Assembly: GCA_964011275.1 (NCBI GenBank)
Contig: CAXGOB010000005.1
Location: 40,652-104,651, forward strand
Source: UBA7328 sp002471345
Lineage (GTDB): Bacteria; Bacteroidota; Bacteroidia; Chitinophagales; Saprospiraceae
Direction of reading: 5' to 3'
Length of the DNA: 64,000 nucleotides
Position 1 is the stretch's first letter. Each line of letters opens with the position of its first letter. The position numbers were made by a program, and so were the translations under genes. The notes below the pieces were generated by a model that was given only the letters and a program-made list of their open reading frames with translations, had not been told where the DNA came from and made no database searches. This document shows positions 9,119 to 19,200 of the stretch, one piece after another.

Positions 9119-11651
9119 GGATATGAAGAATATAGACAATCTAATAGACCTAACTCCACGAACCTCCTTTTTCACAAAAGGAGGGTCTATTCCATGTAAA
9201 TCATCTGACCATGTAGTATTCACTTTATGCACATTGATAAATGGGATCGATACTACCATTTCTCTCTATTTACGAGTGTTAAGGGTAGTTTTACTTTTTA
9301 TATTTCTTTGTTCATGCTACTCTTCCTTTTCTCAATGTGTGGGCACACCAGGTCAAGTATCATGGCACTATTGGGAAAACATATACGATCCATATGGATC
9401 AGCCTCTGAGATAACATTTCTTTATGAAGATGATACATACCCTGACGGCCCTGATGTGGTAAGAACCTTAAACTCCGTTACGGCTCCATCAAATTATCAA
9501 AATTATTATGCTGCCATCACCAAAGGATTTATTTCAGTGCCTAATTCTGGACCTGTTACTTTTAATCTCACTGGGGATGATTATACTTTATTCTTTTTGA
9601 GTACTGATGCATCAAGAAATAATCTTGATACAGCCGCAACGGCTTTTGATTACACAGGAAGTGAAGAATATAATAGATACCCTTCGCAAACTTCTTCTGC
9701 CATAAACATGGTAGCAGGGCAACAGTATTATTTTGAAATTCATCATAGAGAAAATGGAGGAGGAGATCATGCCACACTGAGGTGGCAAAGACCTTATGTG
9801 ACCGATTCTACTTGGACAGTAGTGTCTTCGCCATTTTTGACTGATGTCTGCGATCCAGTCTGTCTTGCAAAAGGTACACCTTGTAATGATAATAATAGCA
9901 GCACTTTTGGTGATGTGGAAGATGGGAATTGTAATTGCCTCGGACAGCCGGATACAACAGGACTATATGTTGGGAATAGGGGAGAACTAGATGTATATTT
10001 TTACGACAGTATGGGCGATGGAAATATTGATGAATTGATCATGCCTAATTTCCCTTCCATACCATCTAGAATGAGTGTTCAGAGAAATGGATTATTTGCC
10101 CAGTGGACCAATGATTATGACTACTATGCCTCTTTAATACAAGGATATTTTCTAGTGCCTGTGACAGGGAATTATGATTTCAATCTTACTGGTGCTCGAA
10201 ATGTAGAGTTTCGGTTTAACTCTGCTGGCCCTGCACCATCACCCAATCAGACTATATCTATAAGGTATGGATCAGATAGAGCAGAGCATGATAAAGACCT
10301 TTCACAAACTATTACAGGAGTATCTCTGACGGCTGGAACTTACTACTATTTTGAAACGGTACAAGCAGTAAGCACTTGGGGTGATTATCTTCATGTTTTC
10401 TGGAAAGTACCTGGTCATTCTGATAGTGAATGGCATTTTATGCCAGAGACCTATCTCTTTGATTATACCAATGAATCTGCATGCCTTCCACAAGGAACAA
10501 CTTGTGATGATATGGACCCCTTTACCGCAAATGATCAAGTCAATGCAAGTTGCGAATGTGTAGGTACTCCATGCACACCATTTGTCGATTGTGATGATCC
10601 TGGTGCAGAATATGTGAAAAATGACTATTGCGATATTTCTAATGAACTCGGAAATAGAAGCGATGACGCATGGCTATCCTGTGATAAAAGAGATAACCCT
10701 TATCTCGCATTAAGAAATGGAACACATTGGATTCACTACGATTTGGGTGATTTGTATGTTCTTAAGACCACAAGAGTATGGAATTATAATGTAAGTGGTA
10801 ACACCTCACAAGGGTTTCAAAATGTAAGTGTGGATTACTCCTCGGATGGCATAAATTGGACAGAGCATTCTACTCCTACGTGGGGATTAGCTAATGGTGA
10901 TAATACCTATACAGGTTTTGAAGGCCCAGATTTCGGAAGTGTCGCAGCGAGATATGTAATGTTCAGCTCCACCGATAGTGGATCGTGTAGAGGTATTAGC
11001 AAGGTAGCCTTTACTGCAGAAGAATGTAAGGATAAAGGAAGTGCTTGTGATGATGGTGATATGGCTACAGTTGGTGATCATTTTGATGAGGATTGCAATT
11101 GTATAGGTTATAGTCCCTCAGATATAGATTGTGGACAGGATACATTATATGTCAATCAAGCTGATATTCCTGATAATACGTATCATGCCATGATGGCTCT
11201 GATGTCAGGTGGTACAGTGCTTAACTCATCAAATATTAATTATAAAGCTGGAGCTGAAATAGTACTTGGAGCAGGCTTTGAGGTGCAAACAGGAAGTACT
11301 CTATCTGCCGAAATTGAGGATTGTGTAAATCCATTGATTGCTATGGTTCCATCTAAGAAAATAAGTGAACATCTATCAGAAAAAATAAAGCAACCTGAGT
11401 CTTTAAGCGTATTTCCATTGACAGGTTCATCTATTCAAACAATAAGACTATATCTTCCTGAAGAAACAGATGTTAGGTTAGAAATTTTAGATATAAATAA
11501 AAATTTGATGATGCCTTTCACATCGCACCACTATCCAAATCATGGGGATCATTATAAAAGGTTGGAAACTAAAAAATTAACATCGGGAATCTACTTATTG
11601 AAAATGACAACTGATCAAGGCGAATATTTAGAGAAAATAATAGTGACATAA
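9111..11651 (+). CDS. Secreted PA14 / discoidin-like protein with T9SS sorting domain
   Basis: A large extracellular protein probably binding carbohydrate. Two PA14-like domains are seen (about residues 85-245, with W-H-Y-W-E-N and ITKGFISVPNSGPVTFNLTG, and about 285-455, with LIQGYFLVPVTGNYDFNLTG), then a discoidin-like segment (about 500-640), a 3-coathanger-like segment (about 675-745, ending VLGAGFEVQTGSTLSAEIEDC) and a T9SS type A sorting domain (about 770-846, SGIYLLKMTTDQGEYLEKIIV). Three cysteine-rich linkers repeat the pattern C-x3-G-x2-C-(N/D)-D...C-x-C. The frame opens at 9111, overlapping the previous stop, but the signal peptide (VVLLFIFLCSCYSSFSQ) starts only near residue 58 and a hairpin sits at 9163-9184, so translation probably begins later, for instance at a GTG or TTG near 9230-9280. 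Confidence 0.85.
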   Translation: MCRDMKNIDNLIDLTPRTSFFTKGGSIPCKSSDHVVFTLCTLINGIDTTISLYLRVLRVVLLFIFLCSCYSSFSQCVGTPGQVSWHYWENIYDPYGSASEITFLYEDDTYPDGPDVVRTLNSVTAPSNYQNYYAAITKGFISVPNSGPVTFNLTGDDYTLFFLSTDASRNNLDTAATAFDYTGSEEYNRYPSQTSSAINMVAGQQYYFEIHHRENGGGDHATLRWQRPYVTDSTWTVVSSPFLTDVCDPVCLAKGTPCNDNNSSTFGDVEDGNCNCLGQPDTTGLYVGNRGELDVYFYDSMGDGNIDELIMPNFPSIPSRMSVQRNGLFAQWTNDYDYYASLIQGYFLVPVTGNYDFNLTGARNVEFRFNSAGPAPSPNQTISIRYGSDRAEHDKDLSQTITGVSLTAGTYYYFETVQAVSTWGDYLHVFWKVPGHSDSEWHFMPETYLFDYTNESACLPQGTTCDDMDPFTANDQVNASCECVGTPCTPFVDCDDPGAEYVKNDYCDISNELGNRSDDAWLSCDKRDNPYLALRNGTHWIHYDLGDLYVLKTTRVWNYNVSGNTSQGFQNVSVDYSSDGINWTEHSTPTWGLANGDNTYTGFEGPDFGSVAARYVMFSSTDSGSCRGISKVAFTAEECKDKGSACDDGDMATVGDHFDEDCNCIGYSPSDIDCGQDTLYVNQADIPDNTYHAMMALMSGGTVLNSSNINYKAGAEIVLGAGFEVQTGSTLSAEIEDCVNPLIAMVPSKKISEHLSEKIKQPESLSVFPLTGSSIQTIRLYLPEETDVRLEILDINKNLMMPFTSHHYPNHGDHYKRLETKKLTSGIYLLKMTTDQGEYLEKIIVT
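9163..9184 (+). terminator. Perfect hairpin after the DUF1501 gene
   Basis: CCTCCTTTT-TCAC-AAAAGGAGG forms a 9-bp perfect stem with a 4-base loop, 45 bases after the DUF1501 stop. It has no long T tract on the plus strand, so it may be a weak terminator, an RNA-processing or stability element, or an attenuator before the PA14 gene. Its position inside the nominal 5' part of the PA14 frame argues that this part is not translated. Confidence 0.5.
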
Positions 11652-11708
11652 TCATAGAATCTCTCTTATAAGGATAGATAGAAGAATTAAGAAATAGAAA
11701 AGCAAATA

Positions 11709-11930
11709 ATGATTTCAGTTATCGATACTCAAACCAAGATAAGTCCAAGAGAAAAAGAAGTTTTATATCTAACAGCCTACGAGAACACCATTGGGATGAT
11801 TGCCGATAAATTATTTATTAGTCATCATACAGTCATTTCACATCGTAAAAATTTATTGCTAAAACTTGGAGCAAGAAATATGGCTGGATTGGTAAGACGA
11901 GGCTTCGAATTGGGCTATTTAGGAGAATAA
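11709..11930 (+). CDS. Orphan LuxR/GerE-type DNA-binding protein (copy 1)
   Basis: This 73-residue protein is little more than a LuxR-type helix-turn-helix. Residues 11-70 give SPREKEVLYLTAYENT, then IADKLFISHHTVISHRKNL, then a C-terminal NMAGLVRRGFELG, which are the conserved features of NarL/LuxR output domains. There is no receiver or ligand-binding domain, so any control must come from expression level, dimerisation or a partner. It begins 57 bases after the PA14 gene and is probably co-transcribed. A paralogue at 15915 matches it at about 43 of 63 aligned residues and follows another large secreted protein at almost the same distance. It is a likely transcription regulator of the adjacent secreted-protein genes; that link is inferred from position only. 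Confidence 0.88.
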   Translation: MISVIDTQTKISPREKEVLYLTAYENTIGMIADKLFISHHTVISHRKNLLLKLGARNMAGLVRRGFELGYLGE

Positions 11931-12094
11931 TATTTAGAAGAGATTTTCAACATTATTTCTTACCACGGAAGAGTCGTCAAGCAAATAGTTGCCTTAGATT
12001 TTACACCTAATCTTTAGGGTAAAGGAATTCAGTATCAATTTGTATTTATTTGTTTAGATCAATATTATTACATTGACAGTTACAAATCATACAG

Positions 12095-12787
12095 ATGAAT
12101 TTTCTTTTCCAGATTGTTATTCTAATTATTTCTAGTCAAATAGTATTCACTCAAACTGATTCATTATTTGTTGCCAAAACTTCAGATTTTGAAATCTCAG
12201 GGAAAGGAGATAATCCTAATTGGCAAAAAACGGAATGGGTACAGTTATTAGCTAAGGATGCTCAGAATGAAAAGCGTCTGACTTCTTCAAAAATTTTATA
12301 TTCAGAAACAGGTATATACTTCCTCTTTTATTGTGAAGACAAAACGATAACATCTACATGCACAGCTGATTATAGCGATTTGTATGAGGAAGATGTCATA
12401 GAAATATTCTTATGGACATCAGAAGATTATCCATTTTACTTTGAATATGAACTATCTCCTCATAATTATGAACTACCGATTTTTGTGCCAAATGTAGAAG
12501 GAGATTTTTTTGGTTGGAAACCATGGCATTATGAAGGAGACCGAAAAACTAGACATGCAACATTTATAGAGAATTCCAAAGATGGTGTCAAAGGGTGGAG
12601 CGGGGAATTTTTCATCCCCTATGCATTACTTAAACCAATGGCTAATGTGCCACCCAATACTGGTACAACTTGGCGGGCAAATATGTATCGTATAGATTAT
12701 GATAAAGGGCCTTCGGCATGGACTTGGCAACCTGTAACCACAAATTTTCATGAATATATGAGTTTTGGCTCCTTTGTATTTGAGTAA
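12095..12787 (+). CDS. Secreted carbohydrate-binding family 9-like protein
   Basis: A 230-residue exported protein with a signal peptide (about residues 1-19, ending IVFTQ) followed by one CBM9-like/DOMON-type beta-sandwich. Typical family features are the opening F-E-I-S-G-K-G-D-N-P-N-W, the YSETGIYFLFYCEDKTI strand pair, EEDVIEIFLW, FEYELSPHN, W-S-G-E-F-F-I-P-Y-A-L-L, W-R-A-N-M-Y-R-I-D and a final W-Q-P-V segment before F-H-E-Y-M-S-F-G. Such proteins, alone or fused to enzymes, bind or process sugars at the cell surface. It has no sorting domain. It lies 165 bases after the first LuxR-type gene and is followed by a hairpin, so it may be its own transcription unit or the end of the upstream one. 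Sugar specificity cannot be read. Confidence 0.8.
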   Translation: MNFLFQIVILIISSQIVFTQTDSLFVAKTSDFEISGKGDNPNWQKTEWVQLLAKDAQNEKRLTSSKILYSETGIYFLFYCEDKTITSTCTADYSDLYEEDVIEIFLWTSEDYPFYFEYELSPHNYELPIFVPNVEGDFFGWKPWHYEGDRKTRHATFIENSKDGVKGWSGEFFIPYALLKPMANVPPNTGTTWRANMYRIDYDKGPSAWTWQPVTTNFHEYMSFGSFVFE

Positions 12788-12832
12788 GTAGAAAAGACAT
12801 GTCTGGTGAGGATTTACGAAGGAAGCAGTAAT

Positions 12833-12867
12833 AAAAAGTGGAAAATGTGATATCACATTTCCATTTT
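12833..12867 (+). terminator. Probable terminator after the CBM9-like gene
   Basis: AAAAAGTGG-AAAATGTGAT-ATCACATTT-CCATTTT forms a long, nearly continuous AT-rich hairpin with one bulged A and a TGTGATATCACA palindrome at its tip, 45 bases after the stop and ending in a short T run. Confidence 0.5.
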
Positions 12868-12985
12868 GATTAAAGTTGCTATCTATAAAAAATCAATAGT
12901 GAAGTATAAAAGAACATCAGGTTGATATAAACCCTAAGGTATCTCATTAATCAATTTTTGAAATTGCAGTTATATACTAATTACA

Positions 12986-15859
12986 ATGAGAACATTGATC
13001 TTCCTTTTATCTTTTTTTCCCTTATTAACTTTAGCTCAAAACAATACATTTTGGTCAGAGATGGATGAATCCATAGCCAAATCCAATAAAGAAAGGTGGA
13101 TTGTTCCTGATAAATATCGCTCTGTTTCATTATCACTAAAGCCATTTAAGTCTCTTTTGAACAGCGTCTCTAAAAGCAATGAAAATTTGGAATATGAGAT
13201 TTTCATTCCAATGCCAGATGGAACCAATGAAAGATTTCTAATTTCAGCATCCAGAACTATGGCACCTGAGCTTGCCATTAAATTTCCAGAAATTCAAACC
13301 TTTAGCGGGAGTGGGGTAGATGATCCAAGTGCTCGAATTTATTTAGACATGACTCCGCAGGGTTTTCACGCGATGATTCTTTCGTCAAAAGGCACAGTAT
13401 TTATTGACCCATATTATAAAGATGATTCTGAGCATTATGTATCTTATAAAAAGAGTAATTATAGTTATAAATCTCAATCTTCATGGGAGTGTAAATGCGG
13501 AGAATCTGCAATATTAGATGACATAAATGAGGATTTACCTGAAGTCATTAAAGGACAAAACAAAAGCGTAGCTCCTGTGACATTAAAAACCTATAATCTT
13601 GCTGTAGCGGCACAAGCAGAATACACCATATTTCATGGAGGGACAGTAGCTTCAGGTCTTGCAGCTGTGGTAACAGCTATTAACAGAGTGACAGGTGTAT
13701 ACGAAACAGAATTAGCCGTGAGGTTGCAGCTTGTCGCTAATAATAACCTAATCATATATACCAATACAGCTACCGATCCTTATCCTCAAAATAGTGACAA
13801 TTCAATAAATCAAAATCAAGGGGCATTGGATGGAGCCATTGGAAATGCCAACTATGACATAGGTCATGTCTTTAATACCAGTGGCGGTGGATTAGCAGGT
13901 CTAGGAGTGGTTTGTTCAAATTCGAAGGCAGATGGAATTACAGGTTTAGGGAGCCCCACAGGAGATCCTTTTTGGATAGACTTTGTTGCTCATGAAATAG
14001 GGCATCAGTTTGGAGGAGATCATACATTTAATGGTTCTAGTGGAAGTTGTAGTGGTGGAAACAGAAGTGGCAGTAGTGCATATGAACCTGGTAGTGGATC
14101 CACCATACAAGCTTATGCAGGTATATGTAGTCCTCAAAACCTTCAAAATAACAGTGATCCATATTTCCATTTTAGGAGTCTGCAACAAATGACAGCTCAT
14201 GTCACTACAGGATCTGGAAAAAATTGTTTTACTGGTACTTCTACAGGTAACATGACTCCAGTAGTTAACGCCAATTCTGAAAATATAAATGGCAAGTATA
14301 TTCCAATTAGCACTCCTTTTGAACTTACTGGGTCAGCCACAGATGCGAATGGAGATGCAATGACATATGCATGGGAACAATGGGATCTTGGACCTCAAGG
14401 AAATATAAGTGCATCTGCAGATGCCCCTATATTTCGAACTTTTACACCTGGAAGTTCACCGACTAGAACCTTCCCTCAAATCTCAAGAATACTAAACAAT
14501 AATAATGTTGGAGCTTATGGAGAAGTACTTCCTACTATTAATAGAGACTTAAATTTTAAATTCATCGCAAGAGATAATAAGACAGGAGGTGGTGGATATG
14601 ATGATGATCAGATCACTCTAAATGTCACTAATGCTGCTGGGCCTTTCTTAGTTAATACTCACAATTCTACTTCTTCGATTTCAGGTACAGTAGCTGTTGG
14701 CTGGGACGTCGCAAATACAACTGCCGCTCCTATAAGCTGTGTTGGGGTAGATATTCTTTTTTCTTCTGATGGTGGATTGACATTTCCTACTGTACTAGCA
14801 AGTAACACTCCAAATGATGGAAGCCAAAATGTTACTCTTCCAAATATTAATACTACAACGGCGAGAATAAAAGTCAAATGTAGTGACAATGTATTTTTCG
14901 ACATCAATAATGCAAATCTTACAATATCAGCCGCTACAGATTGTGATATTACACTTCTAGAAGCTTTGACTCAAAGTTCTTGTGAAAAAAACACGAATAC
15001 GTATGATCAACAAATTAGAGTTACATACAATGATCCTCCAGCTACAGGTAATCTAGTAGTGAATGGTCAAACTTTCTCAATAACAGGTAGCCCACAAACT
15101 GTAAACCTTATAAACCTTGTGGCTGATGGTAATATCGTTAATGTGACAGCTGCCTTCTCGGATGATGAGGGATGTGGACTCCAATCCAATGGCCTATTCA
15201 CGGCAGCTGAGCCTTGTAGCTTATGTATCATTTATAGTAGTAGTGACACTCCTAAATCAATTGTAGATAATGGTACAACTACCTCCATAATAAGCATAAA
15301 TGGAACAGCAACTATAGATAAAGTGACTGTAAATAGTCTTGTAGGCGAGCATTCATGGATAAATGACCTCAATTTTCAGTTAACAAGCCCAGAAGGAACA
15401 ACTGTAGATATCATCAATAGAAGATGTGACGACCAGGACAACTTTGATTTAGCTTTAGATGATGCAGCTGGTAGCAACATTCCTTGTCCTTATAATAATG
15501 GGGGAACATTTAAATCTGATTCTCCGCTTTCAGCTTTTAAAGATGAAAACCCCAGTGGTAATTGGACTCTTACTATTGTGGATAATGTAAATCAAGACGT
15601 TGGACAGCTTAATTCATGGAGTCTTGAAATATGTATCAATGAAGCTGAAAAGGCCAAATGTACGGCAAATAACTATAATCTGACAAATGTCATAAGTACG
15701 GACACATTTGTAGCAGCAGAATATATCATTGCAAATGGAACTATTGGACCTGGTGGTTCATTTTTTCAAGCTAAAGATAGTATTGTTCTCGAGCCTAATT
15801 TTACAGTGCCCATTGGTGTTGCATTTGAAGCTCAAATCGAAGAATGCGAAACACCCTAA
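12986..15859 (+). CDS. Secreted reprolysin-like metalloprotease with P-domain
   Basis: A secreted zinc endopeptidase of the metzincin (M12B-like) type. A signal peptide spans about residues 1-17. The zinc site HEIGHQFGGDH runs from His336 to His346 with Glu337 as catalytic base, giving the HExxHxxGxxH pattern. N-terminal residues 40-190 form a propeptide-like region. After the peptidase come beta-sandwich segments (about 425-640), then a proprotein-convertase P-domain (about 755-890, with SWINDLNFQLTSPEGT and NPSGNWTLTIVDN), and a 3-coathanger-like end (about 895-957, ending FEAQIEEC). There is no classic T9SS sorting tail like that in the PA14 protein, so the last domain may be the surface-export or anchoring element. 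An orphan LuxR-type gene follows after 55 bases. The substrate is unknown. Confidence 0.9.
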   Translation: MRTLIFLLSFFPLLTLAQNNTFWSEMDESIAKSNKERWIVPDKYRSVSLSLKPFKSLLNSVSKSNENLEYEIFIPMPDGTNERFLISASRTMAPELAIKFPEIQTFSGSGVDDPSARIYLDMTPQGFHAMILSSKGTVFIDPYYKDDSEHYVSYKKSNYSYKSQSSWECKCGESAILDDINEDLPEVIKGQNKSVAPVTLKTYNLAVAAQAEYTIFHGGTVASGLAAVVTAINRVTGVYETELAVRLQLVANNNLIIYTNTATDPYPQNSDNSINQNQGALDGAIGNANYDIGHVFNTSGGGLAGLGVVCSNSKADGITGLGSPTGDPFWIDFVAHEIGHQFGGDHTFNGSSGSCSGGNRSGSSAYEPGSGSTIQAYAGICSPQNLQNNSDPYFHFRSLQQMTAHVTTGSGKNCFTGTSTGNMTPVVNANSENINGKYIPISTPFELTGSATDANGDAMTYAWEQWDLGPQGNISASADAPIFRTFTPGSSPTRTFPQISRILNNNNVGAYGEVLPTINRDLNFKFIARDNKTGGGGYDDDQITLNVTNAAGPFLVNTHNSTSSISGTVAVGWDVANTTAAPISCVGVDILFSSDGGLTFPTVLASNTPNDGSQNVTLPNINTTTARIKVKCSDNVFFDINNANLTISAATDCDITLLEALTQSSCEKNTNTYDQQIRVTYNDPPATGNLVVNGQTFSITGSPQTVNLINLVADGNIVNVTAAFSDDEGCGLQSNGLFTAAEPCSLCIIYSSSDTPKSIVDNGTTTSIISINGTATIDKVTVNSLVGEHSWINDLNFQLTSPEGTTVDIINRRCDDQDNFDLALDDAAGSNIPCPYNNGGTFKSDSPLSAFKDENPSGNWTLTIVDNVNQDVGQLNSWSLEICINEAEKAKCTANNYNLTNVISTDTFVAAEYIIANGTIGPGGSFFQAKDSIVLEPNFTVPIGVAFEAQIEECETP

Positions 15860-15914
15860 TAACTACTGAGGAAAGTACATATATAAATTCAAATTTCACC
15901 TAGACCAAAAAATA

Positions 15915-16139
15915 ATGGGCATGGATATCGATTACAACAATTCAAATATTAGTTCTAGAGAACAAGAAGTTTTAAAACTTGTCGCATATGAATATACATC
16001 TGATATGATCGCTCAGGAACTCTTTATTAGCCCTCATACAGTTATGAGTCATAGGAAGAATTTACTCGAAAAGTTAGATGTGAAAAATGTAGCTGGAATG
16101 GTGAGGAGAGGATTTGAACTGGGTCTTCTAAGTTCGTGA
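15915..16139 (+). CDS. Orphan LuxR/GerE-type DNA-binding protein (copy 2)
   Basis: A 74-residue stand-alone LuxR-type helix-turn-helix protein, paralogous to the one at 11709. The motif runs SSREQEVLKLVAYEYT, IAQELFISPHTVMSHRKNL and NVAGMVRRGFELG. The recognition helix region (PHTVMSHRKNL) differs from copy 1 (HHTVISHRKNL) only at two positions, so both may bind the same operator. It has no sensory domain. The start ATG at 15915 is 55 bases after the metalloprotease stop, mirroring the 57-base spacing of the first pair, which suggests the protein-regulator unit was duplicated as a whole. The next gene begins 117 bases further on. Its targets are unknown. Confidence 0.88.
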   Translation: MGMDIDYNNSNISSREQEVLKLVAYEYTSDMIAQELFISPHTVMSHRKNLLEKLDVKNVAGMVRRGFELGLLSS

Positions 16140-16256
16140 TTTTCTTTTTCTCTAAATAGAATTGATACTCTTATCTCTCAAATCTTCTATTTAAGGTCGA
16201 ATTCATATGAATGCCTTAACTTTACTTATCTCAATGATACCTACAAAACGATAAGT

Positions 16257-19200
16257 ATGAAAAAAGCTATTCTCTTAACATTGATTTTGTCTATATGTTT
16301 TCTGATTTCTCTTAATGGGCAAAAAGAAAAAAGTACATCTACTGATGTAGATATCAGTGGTCTAGAATGGAGAAACATTGGACCAGCCATTACCTCAGGA
16401 AGAATTTCTGATTTTGCTGTTAATCCAGACAATCCATTTGAATATTATGTTGCTGTTGCATCAGGAGGAGTGTGGAAGACGATTAATAATGGAGTAACAT
16501 ATACTCCTCTATTTGATAGTCAGAACTCTTATTCTATCGGGTGCATCACTATGGATCCTAGTAATTCGAATGTGATTTGGGTAGGAACTGGAGAAAATAA
16601 TGGTCAGAGATCTGTAGCTTATGGAGATGGAGTCTATAAGTCAGAAGATGGAGGAGCATCATGGAGTAATATGGGACTTATGGACTCAGAACATATTGGA
16701 AATATTGTCGTACATCCTGATAACTCTGATGTTGTATATGTAGCGGCTTTAGGACCATTATGGAGCAAAGGTGGTGACAGAGGTTTGTACAAAACAACCG
16801 ATGGGGGAAAGACATGGAAAGATGTACTGAAGGTGGATGTTCATACAGGGGTGAATGAAGTAATCATGGATCCTAGAGACCCTAATATTCTATACGCTTC
16901 TACTTATCAAAGAAGAAGACATGTATTTACTTATGTAAGCAGTGGCCCTGGATCTGGTCTTCATAAAAGCACGGATGGGGGAGAGACCTGGAGTAAAATT
17001 CAGAAGGGCCTTCCTTCTACTGAATTGGGAAGGATCGGATTGAGCATGTCACCTGCAGATCCAGAAATTATTTATGCCATAGTGGAAGCTGCAAATGGGA
17101 AAGGAGGCTTTTTCAAATCCACAAATAGAGGGGCTAGCTGGAAAAAACAAAGTGGACATTCAACAAGTGGAAATTATTATCAAGAAATAATAGCTGACCC
17201 CGTAGATCCCCATACAGTATATTCTATGGATACCTGGATGCAAGTGACACATGATGGAGGTAAAACTTTTAAAAATGTAGGAGAGGATACAAAGCATGTA
17301 GATAATCATTGTATTTGGATCAATCCTCAAAATAATAGCCACCTTCTAGTAGGGTGTGATGGAGGTATCTATGAAACTTTTGATAAAGGAAAACATTGGG
17401 ACTTTAAACAGAATTTACCAATCACTCAGTTTTATAAAGTAGCAGTAGATAACGATAAACCATTTTACAATATATATGGAGGAACTCAGGATAATTTCAG
17501 TATGGGTGGGCCTTCCAGAGTAATCACTGATCATGGTATTACTAATCAAGATTGGTATATGACACATGGTGGTGACGGTTTTGAAAGTCAAGTCGATCCT
17601 TTTAATCCAGACATTGTATATGCTCAATCTCAATATGGTGTACTGGTAAGGTATGATAGAAAAAGTGGAGAAGAATTAGGTATCCAACCTAAGCCTCGAA
17701 AAGACGAAGATCTGTATAGATGGAATTGGGATGCGCCATTAGCTGTAAGCCCCCATAAAAAAGGTAGGCTATATTTTGCAGCAAATAAACTTTTTAGAAG
17801 TGATGATTACGGACACAGCTGGGATGTCCTAGGGGAAGATCTTACTCGACAATTAGACCGTAATAAACTTAAGGTGTATGATCGGGTAGTGAGCATAGAT
17901 GCAGTAGCAAAAAATGGATCCACTTCGCAATATGGAACCATTGTCGCACTTTCAGAATCACCTCTAGATGAAAATACAATCGCTATAGGTACTGATGATG
18001 GATTGATTCAAATTACTGAAGATGGAGGCCAATCTTGGCGTAAAGCCAATGATATATCCGGAGCTCCAAGACAGTCATATATAAATAGTGTATACTGCTC
18101 TCAACATGATCCTAATGTAATATATGCAATCGTGAATCATCATAAATTTGGAGATTTTAAGCCCTATGTATTTAAGTCAAGAGATAAAGGAAGGAGTTGG
18201 ATAAATATCGGTTCTGACTTGCCTCAAAGAGGAAGTGCATATACTATTGAAGAAGATCATGTTGATTCTGATTTGATATTCTGTGGTACTGAGTTTGGAG
18301 CATTTACATCTATGAATGGCGGTAAGGATTGGCAGAAATTAGGTAGCGGATTACCTACTATCGCAGTAAGAGATATTGCTATTCATAGAGGCGAAGAGGA
18401 TATTATTTTGGCGACTTTTGGTAGAGGTTTTTACATTTTGGATGATTATACTTCATTGAGAAATGTTGAATTAAATCAGACAGCTACTATTTATCCAATT
18501 AGAGAGGCATTGATGTGGGAAAAGAGTACTCCTCTTGGTCTTCCAGGAAAGGCATTTCAAGGAGATCGATATTATTCAGCGGACAATCTAGGACCTGAGG
18601 CAATTATCACATATTTCTACAATGATGAATTCAAATCACTGAAAGATAAAAGACAGAAAAAGGAAAAAGAATTAGTCAAAAAGGGAAGTAATACTCCTTA
18701 CCCAAGTTATGATGAATTAAAAGCAGAAGTTGAAGAGAAAGCTCCTCAGCTTGTATTTACAATAAAGAACGAGGATGGTGTAGTGGTAAAAAAGATAATT
18801 AAAAAATCAAGTAAAGGGCTTAAGAGGATACATTGGAATATGAGATATACACTGAAAGACCCTGTAAATCTGCGAAAGCCATCTTTTTATAATCCTTTTG
18901 CGGGCCAACGTCAAGGTTCATTAGTATCACCTGGTTTGTATACTATAGAAATGTCAGTTATGAAAAATGGAACATCAGAGAAGTTAGTTGACCCTGTTTC
19001 ATTCAGTGTTAAGACTCTGAATAATACTGTTCTGCCAGCTTCTGATAGAGAAGCAAAAGTGTCCTTTCAAAGAGATGTGGCTGCCCTTTCAGCAGAAATG
19101 CAAAGCACGAGAAGAATGTTGTCTGAAATTAATGACAAAGTAAAATTCATAAAAGAAGCAATCAAATTAGCGGAGACACCTATGGATGAAATGAGTGAGG

